A DNA stretch of 9,750 bases from a bacterium (GCA_020627425.1 JAHKXX010000128.1:1-9750); one strand, 5' to 3'. Counted from the stretch's first letter, positions 1-8,041 are shown. Translations and numbers: made by a program. Notes: generated from the letters alone by a model not told the origin.

Positions 1-2004
1 GGTGATACCTGCGCTTGTGCCGTTGGCAACTATTACCCAGCTGGAGGGCAGGGTAACTCCGTCATAGGTCATAAGCTTTACTGTCTGAGAATAGCTGTTT
101 GCATTGTGTATAACTGCCGCGAAGTTCCAGCCGCCTGTGCCGAGCTTGTTATACATAGTAAATGCCACTACGTTTGAGGGGAAGGTGTCGCCCCATGAGA
201 AATATATTGTATTGTTGCTGGTATTTGTCGGGTCTCTGAAGGGAGCGTATGCCTTTCTGATCTGTATAAGTCCCTTGTAGTACGAGGTTATGTCACTGTA
301 GTCTATTGTGTTCTGCCATTTCAGCTGGTTTATAGCTGTAGAGGATTTATAGCTGTTGCCGTCGCCCTGCTTTGAGCGCGCAAACTCCTCGCCTGCCTGC
401 CAGAAGGACATACCCTGAGATGTGAGTATTATACCGCCTGCAAGCTTGTTCATAGCGACAAGGTCGTCATATCTGACGCCGTAGCCCGAGCCTTTTACGG
501 ATTTTACAAGCTTGTCGTAAAGTGTAAAGTTATCGTGGGCAGAGGTATATGTAACGGTCTGTGAGGGCTGCTTTGACCATTTGTCGTCGCCGGACATAGT
601 GGTAGAGCTTGCCTGAATACCGCCCTTTAGCGCCTCCTCATAGCCTGCGCCCTGTATAAATCCCTTGTCCGCCGCGTTAAAGCAGCTTCCCTTTATGGCG
701 TCTCTTATCTTATCGTTAAACGCCGCTACCTCTTCGGAGACAAGACCCATATTCGACTGAACAGCAGTCGCCTTGGGACACGGAGAAGCCTCTGCCGTCC
801 ACGGCTCGCCGTAGATAAGTATATCGGGATCTATCTTATCAAGAGCCGCCCTTATCTTGTTCATTGTATCGACATCGTGTATACCCATCAGGTCAAAACG
901 GAAGCCGTCAAGGTGATACTCGGTAGCCCAGTATACAACGGAATCTATCATATACTTCTGATACATAGCGCGGTCGCTGGCGGTCTCGTTGCCGCAGCCG
1001 GAGCCGTTGGACAGGCTGCCGTCTGCCTTCTGGCGATAGTAGTAGCCCGGTACGGTATAGTCGAACCAGTCGTTTATACCCGACGAGCCTGCATAGGTAT
1101 GGTTATAAACAACGTCCATTACTACGCCTATGTTTTTATTATGCAGTGCCTGAACCATCTGCTTGAACTCGTTTACCCTTACCTCGCCCTTATAGGGGTC
1201 GGTAGAATAAGAGCCTTCGGGGGTGTTATAGTTCATAGGGTCGTAGCCCCAGTTGAACTGATCTGTCGAGAGCATAGTCTCGTCTACGGAACCATAGTCA
1301 TAAACCGGCAGAAGGTGTACATGGGTTACTCCCAGATCCTCCAGATAGTCTATACCCGTCGGGTGTACGCCGTCGGAGTTTACGGTAGTACCTGTTTCCG
1401 TAAAGGCAAGATATTTGCCCTTATTCTTCATACCCGAGTCGGAGGAAGCGGAGAAGTCTCTGACATGTGCCTCCCAGATAATGGAGTCGGTCTGATTGGG
1501 GCAGTCTACTCTTTTGTCGTTTTCCCAGCCAACGGGGTCGGTAGAGTCAAGGTCTACTACCATACCTCTCTTGCCGTTAACACCTGTAGAGCGCGCATAG
1601 ATGTCAACAGTCTCCTTGGTGGTGCCGTTTACCGTAACGAGGTAAGTATAGTAGGTGTTTTTCAGATCTCCGGAAACCGTCACGGACCAGATACCCTGTG
1701 ACTGCTTCGTCATATCCTTGGTTTCGATAACGCCTGCGCCCGACTCGCTGTCGGAGCCTGTCTTATAGCGCTTCAGCTGTACCTTTGACGCAGTTGGCGC
1801 CCATACCTTAAAGGTAGACGAGGACGCGCTGTAGGTAACACCCAGATCGTCTCCGCTGTAGGCATACTGATCGAGCGCCGACATTTCGGAGTAGCTTACC
1901 GCACCGACATTCAGCGACGCAAAGGACGCAAACGCCGACGATACAAGAAGTGCCGACAAAACGCCCGACAATACTCTGCGTGCGCCGTTTTTCAGCTTTG
2001 TCAT
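1..2004 (-). CDS. pulA: Secreted type I pullulanase (GH13, CBM48-like N-terminus), C-terminus cut by the window edge
   Basis: This enzyme hydrolyses alpha-1,6 branch linkages in pullulan, amylopectin and limit dextrins, and probably acts outside the cell. The visible 668 residues open with a signal peptide (basic MTKLKNGARR, then a hydrophobic run, small residues near 24-35). An E-set/CBM48-like domain follows at about 50-150 (TFKVWAPTA at 64-72). The GH13 barrel carries the type I pullulanase signature as FNWGYDP (250-256), region I DVVYNH (297-302), region II DGFRFD with nucleophile D371, region III YGEPW with acid/base E400, and region IV TSAHDN with D491. The ATG is preceded by GAGGG six bases upstream (2011-2015). 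The reading frame is still open at base 1, so the end of the C-terminal beta domain and any dockerin, CBM or sorting signal cannot be seen. The neighbouring gene encodes a dockerin protein, which makes a scaffold-attached amylolytic role possible but unproven. Family assignment is near certain; localisation is inferred. Confidence 0.95.
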   Translation of the reverse strand, partial: MTKLKNGARRVLSGVLSALLVSSAFASFASLNVGAVSYSEMSALDQYAYSGDDLGVTYSASSSTFKVWAPTASKVQLKRYKTGSDSESGAGVIETKDMTKQSQGIWSVTVSGDLKNTYYTYLVTVNGTTKETVDIYARSTGVNGKRGMVVDLDSTDPVGWENDKRVDCPNQTDSIIWEAHVRDFSASSDSGMKNKGKYLAFTETGTTVNSDGVHPTGIDYLEDLGVTHVHLLPVYDYGSVDETMLSTDQFNWGYDPMNYNTPEGSYSTDPYKGEVRVNEFKQMVQALHNKNIGVVMDVVYNHTYAGSSGINDWFDYTVPGYYYRQKADGSLSNGSGCGNETASDRAMYQKYMIDSVVYWATEYHLDGFRFDLMGIHDVDTMNKIRAALDKIDPDILIYGEPWTAEASPCPKATAVQSNMGLVSEEVAAFNDKIRDAIKGSCFNAADKGFIQGAGYEEALKGGIQASSTTMSGDDKWSKQPSQTVTYTSAHDNFTLYDKLVKSVKGSGYGVRYDDLVAMNKLAGGIILTSQGMSFWQAGEEFARSKQGDGNSYKSSTAINQLKWQNTIDYSDITSYYKGLIQIRKAYAPFRDPTNTSNNTIYFSWGDTFPSNVVAFTMYNKLGTGGWNFAAVIHNANSYSQTVKLMTYDGVTLPSSWVIVANGTSAGIT

Positions 2005-2023
2005 TAATATCCCTCTTTCTGTT

Positions 2024-2055
2024 AAAAAATTAGTGCCGACTGCAAAAATGCACTA
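2024..2055 (-). promoter_or_regulatory. Leader hairpin followed by a T run upstream of pulA (possible attenuator)
   Basis: Reading the minus strand, TAGTGC (2050-2055) pairs perfectly with GCACTA (2031-2036) across a 13-base loop and is followed directly by ATTTTTT (2024-2030). This is the layout of a weak intrinsic terminator, placed about 20 bases before the pullulanase start codon. The six-pair stem is half A/T, so termination would be inefficient, and the region is AT-rich enough for a chance occurrence. If transcribed it lies in the 5' leader rather than after a gene. Confidence 0.35.
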
Positions 2056-2116
2056 TTTCCTAAGATATAGTTTATAATATTTTTGCCATTTTTTATTTCT
2101 TTTATAGAACAATGAT

Positions 2117-2145
2117 ATTATATTCGCGTACAAATTTCGTGTATT
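2117..2145 (-). promoter_or_regulatory. Candidate pulA promoter
   Basis: On the minus strand a perfect -10 box TATAAT (2117-2122) lies 17 bp from AATACA (2140-2145), which matches the -35 consensus at only three of six positions. There is no TG extension before the -10. A start here would give a leader of roughly 105 bases carrying the hairpin at 2024-2055. Because this intergenic stretch is very AT-rich, other start points are possible. Confidence 0.35.
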
Positions 2146-2161
2146 TATTTGTATTTATTTT

Positions 2162-2300
2162 CGGAGTGCCTCCGTGGTCAATTCGCGCACTGTAGCTTTT
2201 GTTACCGCCTACTTTGTTGGCACGCGTACAATTTTGGTTTATTGTACGGTACTGTCCGCGTCGCGGCACTCAGGGTGCCGCTCGTGCTGGCAGAATGTCT
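2162..2300 (+). repeat. Dispersed structured intergenic repeat, copy A
   Basis: This copy starts with the hairpin CGGAG-TGC-CTCCG (2162-2174). The family block GGTCAATTCGCGCA follows (2176-2189), then TTACCGCC, GGCACGCGTAC and GGTTTATTG, and finally a perfect seven-pair hairpin GCGGCAC-TCAGG-GTGCCGC (2263-2281). By hand count it matches copy D at 67 of 87 core positions without indels. It lies between the dockerin gene and pulA, and its first hairpin faces pulA. No protein role is apparent. The strand given is only the orientation used to define the repeat. Confidence 0.85.
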
Positions 2301-2304
2301 TTGC

Positions 2305-2390
2305 TGTTAATTCACGCATTCGGGTTGGTTGTACTCGACATTTTCTCGGCACGCGTACAAGCCTTGTTTTTCTGTTTCCCGTGTATTGTA
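2305..2390 (+). repeat. Decayed tandem copy B of the same repeat
   Basis: This copy directly follows copy A in the same orientation. It keeps GTTAATTCACGCATT (compare GGTCAATTCGCGCATT in copy D), then CGGCACGCGTACAAG and GTGTATTGT in the same order and at similar spacing. The first hairpin is not recognisable and the terminal hairpin is missing; the copy ends at the terminator of the dockerin gene. It is probably an older, partly deleted copy. Confidence 0.6.
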
Positions 2391-2423
2391 TAAAAAATAC
2401 AGCGGCAGCTTTATGCCGCCGCT
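2391..2423 (-). terminator. Intrinsic terminator of the CotH/SGNH/dockerin gene
   Basis: On the minus strand, 11 bases past the stop codon, AGCGGC (2418-2423) pairs with GCCGCT (2401-2406). A slightly shifted alternative is the six-pair stem GCGGCA/TGCCGC with a six-base loop. Three bases later comes a run of six T (minus strand of 2391-2398). Position, G/C-rich stem and T run fit a Rho-independent terminator ending this transcript and separating it from pulA. Confidence 0.85.
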
Positions 2424-2434
2424 ATATTGTACAT

Positions 2435-5233
2435 TCAAATTAGTTTTGCGTCTTTTCTTGCTACTAAAAGTGAATCCGCTATGTCTGCGCTGCCGTCACC
2501 GTTTACGTCCGCTGCCTTTTGCTGCTCGGGAGTAAAGGTGTCGAGCTTTGCGTCATATCGCGCTATTTTCAGAGCGTCCGCTATATCTGCTATGCCGTCG
2601 CCCGTAACGTCGCCGGGAACTATAACAGGCTCATCTCCTGCAAAAGCCTTCGTCAGAAGCTCGCTTATCAGCTTGTGACCGTCTTTGTTGGGGTGAATAT
2701 CCCAATTCATGATATTTGTATACTGCTCGCTCTTCTTGTCAAAAGCCTCTGCAACTTCAACAAATTCTGATTTGCCGCTGCTTTCGGAAACGGAGGTTTT
2801 TATACTCTCGTTGACGTACTCCAGAGTACTGTCAACAAGTGCAGCAATACCTTCCCAACCCCTGGCTCCGCTGAACGGGTTAAAAACTGTCAGATAGTAT
2901 TTTTCGGCGTCGGGATTTGCTTTATCCAATTCAGCAATGATCTCAGCTATTTTAGCTTGTTCATTTGCAATTGCGGTTTTATACTTACTGTTTTGTGATT
3001 CACCGAATTTCGAGGTCACCGTTCCCGATTTGTCTACAATTGCCAGAGTATTATAGGTATAGATATAACCCATAGGTGTGTCGTTCTGGACAGTTACACC
3101 GAGAGCCTCTATATCAGCCTTATTCTCCTCTATAAACACAGGTATCTCAGAGAACAAGAGGTCGATAACGTCGTTTCCTCCGATGGAAACAACTATCTTT
3201 TCGGCATTCTTCAGAGAACCTTCTACAAAAGAATCACCGCTATTGTAATAAGACAGAAAACCCTCAGCGGTAAGTCCGTCCATAGCAAAGTTGTTGTATG
3301 ATGATCTGCCGCTTGAGATAATATTTGCAAAGCTGTCCTTTGCACTGGTATTGTTGCCGGATTCATAACCGTCAAGTCCATAGCCCGTGGCAATAGAGTC
3401 TCCGAGAACGACAAGGTCGTCATCTCCGTCTATAGGCTGGGGCTTTGGGGGCTCTGTATAACCGTCCTTCATCTGATCCGAAAGCCACGCTGCGCGGCTC
3501 TCCAGCCAGTCGGTCATATAGTTATACATTCCGTCAAAGGTAGACGGGTATTTAGTTGTGGAGGAGCTTACCGTATATTTCTTTGTGTTATAGTCAAAGC
3601 TTGCTGTTTTAAGGTTTGAATGATCGCATATCCAGTCGCCTGTATCCAGCAGCCAGCCGCTCTTGTAGTTCATCTCGGCGCTGCCCTTAATGAGAGAATA
3701 GTACCCGCTCTTTGTATAAAGCTCGGCGTTTATGCTGTCGTTTGTTTTTTCACCGCTGAAATGCTGTATTGCGGGAACAAAGTCCTCGAACCATATCTCG
3801 GGAGCCGCAGCGAGTATTACGTCATTATTTGCGATAAGGTTCATTATATTGTTGCTCGATAATGCACCCTTGCTTCTGCCCTTGTATTTGCACCACCAGC
3901 CGGTGTACTCCTCGTAGTCGTTTACTCCGAAGTTACTAAGATCCCAGCCGATACCCACGCAGTTACCCAGGGAGTTGTCGTAGTCCCATACGGGAGAGCC
4001 GAAGAACTTATATACTCCGTTTTCATCCTGCTTATAGGTAAAGAACAGACTCGAAACACCGGAATCCCAGTTTTTGCCAAGCTCGTTGATAAGATACAAC
4101 TTTGTAAGAGAGTCTATATCTGCTGCCTTTTCAAGCTTTTCTCCCTTGCTGTCCTTGCATGCATTGTAGAAGTAGTTGAACTGGCTCTTTACATATTCGC
4201 GCACCTCTTTATATCCGGGGTCGCCCTCCTCCAGCTCTGGAGACTTTATGGTTATCTTCAGTCCGCCGTCACAGTTTACATAGTTGTCCTTGCCGTCCTG
4301 TGCGCCTGGGTCTACCTCACACACAAAGGGGAAATCGTCGTTTATTGTGCCGTCCTCATTGATATATGCGGAGTCGTCTATATCATTTACAAGGTCGTTT
4401 TTGCCTGCCTCTACCTTCTGAGCCATCTGATAGGAGCCCCAGTAGTAGCCGTTGACATAAAAGTCAACATATCTTGAATCAGATGCATAGGGCATACCTA
4501 CTGCGTCGGACATATCATAGAGCACTCTGTTTCTTGACAAAGAATCGTCCTGATAATTTGCCAGGAGAGAATATTTTTTGCCCTCGGACATTCCGGCTAT
4601 AGATACCTTTGAATCATAGGTAATGTTATACGGCTTTTTGCTTTTATCCCATGTGGTATTTCCTCTGCCCTTTATCTTCTTGATGGGTGTATTGTCGATA
4701 TTGCCGTCCTTGTCTATTATAGCTCCGGTCGCTTTTGCGGATAAGGACTTGTCGCGGTTTATGTAGTCCAGAAGGTCGGTGCCGTTTCCGTCGGCGTCGG
4801 TATTGTTGACAAATATCGCAGCCTCGGCAGAAGAGCGCATAAAGTACAGCTTAAGGCTGCTGCCGTTTACTACGGTATCATAGGCTGTATCTGTGCTGTA
4901 GTTGACGCTTGCGCTCTGTTTCGAGGGGATAGTGGTGTCTCCTACCTTTACGGAGCTGTCGGTAGCGTTATATATTTCTACCTTAGACTCGTCTGCCGAT
5001 GAAGGCAGGAAAAAGTAGGTGTTTTTGTCGCTGCTGACGTTCAGATCGTCGTCGTGCAGCTTCTGCATAGCTGTCCAGCCCTCAGTATCCCCGGAGCCTG
5101 ACACGGCGTGGGCATACAAGGTCTTTTCGGTGTCGAACGAGATGTCGGCGCCGGCGGCACTCACTGTCGGGACAGCCGTTGCCATACCTGCAAGCAGTGC
5201 TGCTGCAAGAGCGGCGCTTATTGCTTTTTTCAT
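2435..5233 (-). CDS. Secreted CotH-type kinase + SGNH/GDSL hydrolase + type I dockerin protein
   Basis: The 932-residue protein starts with a signal peptide (MKKA, hydrophobic run, likely cleavage after VSA near 26). A CotH spore-coat-kinase-like domain spans about 100-590: IKGRGNTTW (187-195), a lysine pair at 219-220, DDSLSRNRVLYD (229-240), NELGKNWD (383-390) and WDYDNSLGN (416-424, with D417/D419 as likely metal ligands). A proline-rich linker (594-600) leads to an SGNH hydrolase: GDS with S613, a G near 653, GGND (685-688), and DIHPN with D845 and H847. The C-terminus is a dockerin of two calcium loops, DVTGDGIADIAD (875-886) and DVNGDGSADIAD (909-920). It is probably exported and held by a cohesin scaffold, deacylating a polysaccharide or another ester. 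Kinase activity is inferred from family; the substrate is unknown. AGGAGG lies seven bases before the ATG. The gene appears monocistronic. Confidence 0.93.
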   Translation of the reverse strand: MKKAISAALAAALLAGMATAVPTVSAAGADISFDTEKTLYAHAVSGSGDTEGWTAMQKLHDDDLNVSSDKNTYFFLPSSADESKVEIYNATDSSVKVGDTTIPSKQSASVNYSTDTAYDTVVNGSSLKLYFMRSSAEAAIFVNNTDADGNGTDLLDYINRDKSLSAKATGAIIDKDGNIDNTPIKKIKGRGNTTWDKSKKPYNITYDSKVSIAGMSEGKKYSLLANYQDDSLSRNRVLYDMSDAVGMPYASDSRYVDFYVNGYYWGSYQMAQKVEAGKNDLVNDIDDSAYINEDGTINDDFPFVCEVDPGAQDGKDNYVNCDGGLKITIKSPELEEGDPGYKEVREYVKSQFNYFYNACKDSKGEKLEKAADIDSLTKLYLINELGKNWDSGVSSLFFTYKQDENGVYKFFGSPVWDYDNSLGNCVGIGWDLSNFGVNDYEEYTGWWCKYKGRSKGALSSNNIMNLIANNDVILAAAPEIWFEDFVPAIQHFSGEKTNDSINAELYTKSGYYSLIKGSAEMNYKSGWLLDTGDWICDHSNLKTASFDYNTKKYTVSSSTTKYPSTFDGMYNYMTDWLESRAAWLSDQMKDGYTEPPKPQPIDGDDDLVVLGDSIATGYGLDGYESGNNTSAKDSFANIISSGRSSYNNFAMDGLTAEGFLSYYNSGDSFVEGSLKNAEKIVVSIGGNDVIDLLFSEIPVFIEENKADIEALGVTVQNDTPMGYIYTYNTLAIVDKSGTVTSKFGESQNSKYKTAIANEQAKIAEIIAELDKANPDAEKYYLTVFNPFSGARGWEGIAALVDSTLEYVNESIKTSVSESSGKSEFVEVAEAFDKKSEQYTNIMNWDIHPNKDGHKLISELLTKAFAGDEPVIVPGDVTGDGIADIADALKIARYDAKLDTFTPEQQKAADVNGDGSADIADSLLVARKDAKLI

Positions 5234-5274
5234 AGGTTTTCCTCCTTTGTTGTAAATAAATTGTATACGTTCAC

Positions 5275-5303
5275 ATTATAACATTTATGTTATTTCATTT
5301 CAA
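5275..5303 (-). promoter_or_regulatory. Promoter of the CotH/SGNH/dockerin gene
   Basis: On the minus strand TTGAAA (5298-5303) and TATAAT (5275-5280) are separated by exactly 17 bp, a near-perfect vegetative sigma-A promoter. A start about seven bases downstream would give a leader of roughly 35 bases with the ribosome binding site AGGAGG (5241-5246). The first hairpin of repeat C ends only 15 bp upstream of the -35 box. Confidence 0.8.
5278..5293. promoter_or_regulatory. Inverted repeat overlapping the -10 box and spacer (possible operator)
   Basis: ATAACAT and ATGTTAT form a perfect inverted repeat of seven bases per arm around a central TT, covering the upstream half of the -10 box and most of the spacer. 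A repressor bound here would block polymerase. The sequence is nearly all A/T, so chance symmetry is a real alternative, and no regulator gene lies in the window. Confidence 0.3.
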
Positions 5304-5318
5304 CAATAACTTTGCCGG

Positions 5319-5483
5319 CGCCCGGTGCCCGGGCGGTCAATTCGCGCACTCGACTTGGTGTTGCCGCCTGCTTTGCTGGCACGCGGTCGGGATTGGTTTA
5401 TCGTCCCTCTTTTTCCGCGCCGTGCGCCCGAAGGAAGTGCCCTTGGGGTACCGCACAGGGCGGCACTTGACGCTATTTTAAGG
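5319..5483 (+). repeat. Dispersed structured intergenic repeat, copy C
   Basis: This copy starts with a seven-pair hairpin CGCCCGG-TGC-CCGGGCG (5319-5335). Its stem differs from copies A and D but its loop is identical. GGTCAATTCGCGCA (5335-5348), TTGCCGCC, GGCACGCG, GGTTTATCGTCCCTCT and CCGCGCC follow with the same spacing as in the other full copies. The terminal hairpin is enlarged: GTGCGCCC (5422-5429) pairs with GGGC-G-GCAC (5458-5466) around a 28-base insert that holds its own small AAGG/CCTT stem. The copy ends near CTTGACGCT, as in copy D. Confidence 0.85.
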
Positions 5484-5602
5484 TGGAGATAAGTATATTT
5501 CTCGTCTCTGCTCATTGTCTTTAAAAAATCAGTACAGCGAGTATAATGTGATGTTCCAAATTCCACACTCCACATTCCACACTCTTTAAATTCCTGATTC
5601 CG
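5484..5602. other. Remainder of the metH/dockerin intergenic region, no clear terminator
   Basis: This stretch follows the methionine synthase stop codon. It holds the short direct repeat described separately. A minus-strand T run lies at 5521-5528, but only a three-pair stem could be found before it, too weak to call a terminator. No convincing gene or RNA was seen, so the metH transcript may end in or beyond repeat C. Confidence 0.5.
5560..5587. repeat. Two-unit 14-base direct repeat
   Basis: ATTCCACACTCCAC is followed at once by ATTCCACACTCTTT, 11 of 14 positions identical. It lies about 16 bases past the metH stop codon. The function is unknown; it is a simple low-complexity repeat that could vary in copy number between strains. 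Confidence 0.6.
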
Positions 5603-8041
5603 CTATGCAAGAAGCTTTTTTACCAGAGCCACACAGTCGGCAGCGTCCCCGGAATATCCGTCTGCGCCTATTTCCTTTGCAAAGCTCTCTGTTACACAGG
5701 CTCCGCCTATTATTATTTTTCCGCCGTAGCCCTTGTTTTTTGCCTCTGTGACAACGTCCTTCATATTCATCATTGTAGTAGTCATAAGAGCCGACAGCGC
5801 TACAACGGCAGCATCGTTTTCTATTGCCGCGTCGATTATGGTATCGGCAGGCACGTCCTTGCCCAGATCTATCACGTTATAGCCGTAGTTTCTCAGCATC
5901 AGTGCAACAAGGTTTTTTCCTATATCGTGTACGTCTCCCTGTACGGTGGCGATTATTATGGTTTCCTTTTTGCTGTCGTCTCCGTTATCCGTCAGCAAAG
6001 GAGTAAGGTATTCTATCGACTTCTCCATTGTGCCGGCACTCGCTATCAGCTGCGGCAGGAAGTAACGCTTTTCGTTAAAATACTCCCCCACCTTGTTTAT
6101 AGCCGGAATAAGCTGTCCGTTTATCAAATCGGAGGGCGCAGCGCCCTTATCAAGCTCCTCCTTTGTAAGCTCGGTGATATTTGCCTTGTCCCCGTCAATG
6201 ACGGCTTTATAAAGCCTGCCCTTGTCCTCGGGGTCCGGTTCTTTTTTTGTATTGCCCACCGACGCGGCGGAGGGAGTGCTTACAGGCTGTAATGAAGCGA
6301 CCCTCTCTCTATAGCCCTCCATTCGTTTTATATAGCCGATGTCGCTGTTTTCATATGCCATAAGCATTGACGCCGCAGCGGCGCTGTTCATAAGAAGCTC
6401 CTGAGACGGATTGGCTATTGCAAGGTTGAGTCCGTTTGAAATACCCATAACGAGGAAGGCTGCATTCACAAAGCTTCTCTCGGGCAAGCCGAAGGAAATA
6501 TTGGAAAGTCCGCAGACAGTGGCAAGACCGCGCTTCTGGCAGAATTTCCATGTACTTATACATTTCAGTGCCGACTCCCTGTCAGCACCCACAGTACCCA
6601 CAAGGGCGTCTACTACTATATCCTGTCTGTCAAGTCCTGCCTGCTCGGCGCAGATAAGAGCCTGCTCTATTATGCCGTGCTTTACTTTTATATCGGAGGG
6701 TATGCCCTCGTCCGAAACAGGGAGGAATATGAACATAGCCCCGTATTTTTTTGCAACAGGCAGCAGCCTTGACAGCTTTTCGCTCTCAAAGGAGATGGAA
6801 TTTATCAGCGCACGTCCGGGGTATATTCTGAGGGCTGCTTCTATGACCTCGGGATAGCTGCTGTCTATACACAGCGGAAGGCTTGATACCTCGCTTACCT
6901 CTGTTATTACGTTCAGCATAGTCTGTTTTTCGTCAATGCCGTTTGTGCCTACGTTTATATCAAGTATGGCAGCTCCTGCTTTTTCCTGATCCTGAGCAAA
7001 GGAGCGTACTATATTCATTTTGCCCTCGCGCAGCTCTGCCTGCAAAGCCTTTTTGCCGGTGGGGTTTATGCGCTCGCCTATCACATTGAAGGTACCGTCG
7101 GATATTTCGTATATTTTTCGTTCACTTGATATTACACGGCGCTTCTCTTTCAGGACGGGCTTTTTTGTTTTGCCTTCAACAGCTTTTCTCAGCGAGGCGA
7201 TATGCTCCGGCGTGGTCCCGCAGCAGCCGCCGACTATAGCCGCACCACAGTCACAGAGAGAAGAGCATGCACTTGCGAACTCCTCCGGAGTCATTCTGTA
7301 TATTGTCTTTCCGTTTTCAAGCTCCGGCATTCCTGCGTTGGGCTTTGCTATTATCGGTATGCGTGAATATTCGTACATTCTTTTTATAAGATCCCTCATC
7401 ATATCGGGTTCCGTGCCGCAGTTTATGCCGACAGCGTCCGCACCCAGTCCCTCCAATACAACGGGAACGCATTCCGGTGGCGTACCGAACAGGGTCCTTC
7501 CGTCAGACTCGAACGTAAGCGTTGCCATTATAGGAAGGTCGCATACCTCTCTGATGGCTATTATCGCAGCCCTTGTCTCCTGCAGCGACATCATAGTTTC
7601 TACCGCGAAAAGGTCTGCACCGGCATCGAGCGCGGCAGCAGCCTGTTCTTTATAAATATCGACAAGCTCTTCAAATGTCATAGTACCCATAGGGTACAGC
7701 TGTTTTCCTGTCATGGTAATATCGGCTGCGACATAGGCTTTATTATCTGCGGCTTTTTTTGATAGCTCTATAAGCTGACGGTTCATATCTATGAGGTCGT
7801 TTTCAAGACCGTACTCGGAAAGCTTTATTCTGTTCGCGGTGAAGGTCGGCGCAAGCAGTATCTGCGTTCCTGCAGATACGAATTTTCTTTGCAGCTCTGT
7901 TATGGCGTCGGGGTGATCGAGTATCCACTGCTCGGGGCAGACTCCGGAGGGCATACCGTATTTTTGCAAATTGGTACCCGTCGCTCCGTCCAAAAGAACT
8001 ATGCCGCTTTCTGTCAGGCTTCTGAAATCCTCTCTTTTCAT
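5603..8041 (-). CDS. metH: Cobalamin-dependent methionine synthase lacking the AdoMet reactivation domain
   Basis: It transfers the methyl group of 5-methyltetrahydrofolate to homocysteine through a bound corrinoid, forming methionine and tetrahydrofolate in the cytoplasm. Numbering from the upstream ATG, an N-terminal homocysteine methyltransferase domain (about 10-295) has zinc ligands C210 (GINCG) and C275/C276 (GGCCGT). A pterin-binding domain (about 310-580) has NVIGERINPTG, DINVG and GLSNISFGLP. A B12 cap (about 605-690) and a Rossmann B12 domain follow, with DVHDIG carrying axial ligand H707, then SALMTT and GGACVT. The protein ends there, so the roughly 330-residue C-terminal AdoMet domain of E. 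coli MetH (1227 residues) is absent. GGAGG (8049-8053) is seven bases from the ATG at 8041 but one base from the ATG at 8047, so the later start (812 residues) is preferred; the earlier one would overlap the upstream stop as ATGA. It is probably co-transcribed with and reactivated by the upstream gene. Confidence 0.94.
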   Translation of the reverse strand: MKREDFRSLTESGIVLLDGATGTNLQKYGMPSGVCPEQWILDHPDAITELQRKFVSAGTQILLAPTFTANRIKLSEYGLENDLIDMNRQLIELSKKAADNKAYVAADITMTGKQLYPMGTMTFEELVDIYKEQAAAALDAGADLFAVETMMSLQETRAAIIAIREVCDLPIMATLTFESDGRTLFGTPPECVPVVLEGLGADAVGINCGTEPDMMRDLIKRMYEYSRIPIIAKPNAGMPELENGKTIYRMTPEEFASACSSLCDCGAAIVGGCCGTTPEHIASLRKAVEGKTKKPVLKEKRRVISSERKIYEISDGTFNVIGERINPTGKKALQAELREGKMNIVRSFAQDQEKAGAAILDINVGTNGIDEKQTMLNVITEVSEVSSLPLCIDSSYPEVIEAALRIYPGRALINSISFESEKLSRLLPVAKKYGAMFIFLPVSDEGIPSDIKVKHGIIEQALICAEQAGLDRQDIVVDALVGTVGADRESALKCISTWKFCQKRGLATVCGLSNISFGLPERSFVNAAFLVMGISNGLNLAIANPSQELLMNSAAAASMLMAYENSDIGYIKRMEGYRERVASLQPVSTPSAASVGNTKKEPDPEDKGRLYKAVIDGDKANITELTKEELDKGAAPSDLINGQLIPAINKVGEYFNEKRYFLPQLIASAGTMEKSIEYLTPLLTDNGDDSKKETIIIATVQGDVHDIGKNLVALMLRNYGYNVIDLGKDVPADTIIDAAIENDAAVVALSALMTTTMMNMKDVVTEAKNKGYGGKIIIGGACVTESFAKEIGADGYSGDAADCVALVKKLLA

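Noticed and set aside
877..1701. Long plus-strand open frame of 274 codons opposite pulA
   Set aside because: It is a shadow of the pullulanase gene, whose GH13 motifs are continuous on the minus strand. The predicted plus-strand protein has no family features.
2162..2400. Repeats as IS remnants or REP-type transposon ends
   Set aside because: No transposase fragment, outer inverted repeats or target-site duplication could be seen around any copy. Mobility is not excluded but cannot be supported.
2174..2443. Plus-strand open frame across repeats A and B (contains VNSR...GTRT twice), with a similar open frame in C and D
   Set aside because: The same frame is open in all four copies, which is curious, but there is no ribosome binding site, substitutions fall at all codon positions, several other frames are also open in this GC-rich element, and the frame ends within the terminal hairpin. 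It is best read as a non-coding repeat.
5515..5547. Possible plus-strand promoter in the metH/dockerin intergenic region (TATAAT at 5542-5547)
   Set aside because: No acceptable -35 box lies at 16-18 bp (TTGTCT is 21 bp away), and there is no gene downstream on the plus strand.
5521..5560. Intrinsic terminator after metH
   Set aside because: There is a T run on the minus strand, but only about three base pairs of stem could be found before it.
5300..5575. Minus-strand open frame of 91 codons across repeat C
   Set aside because: It covers the repeat in antisense, has low-complexity basic composition, no recognisable domain and no clear ribosome binding site. It is probably spurious.
7020..7655. 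Plus-strand open frame of 211 codons opposite metH
   Set aside because: The minus-strand frame carries the conserved homocysteine and zinc-site motifs. The plus-strand frame is serine-rich antisense sequence with no start signal.
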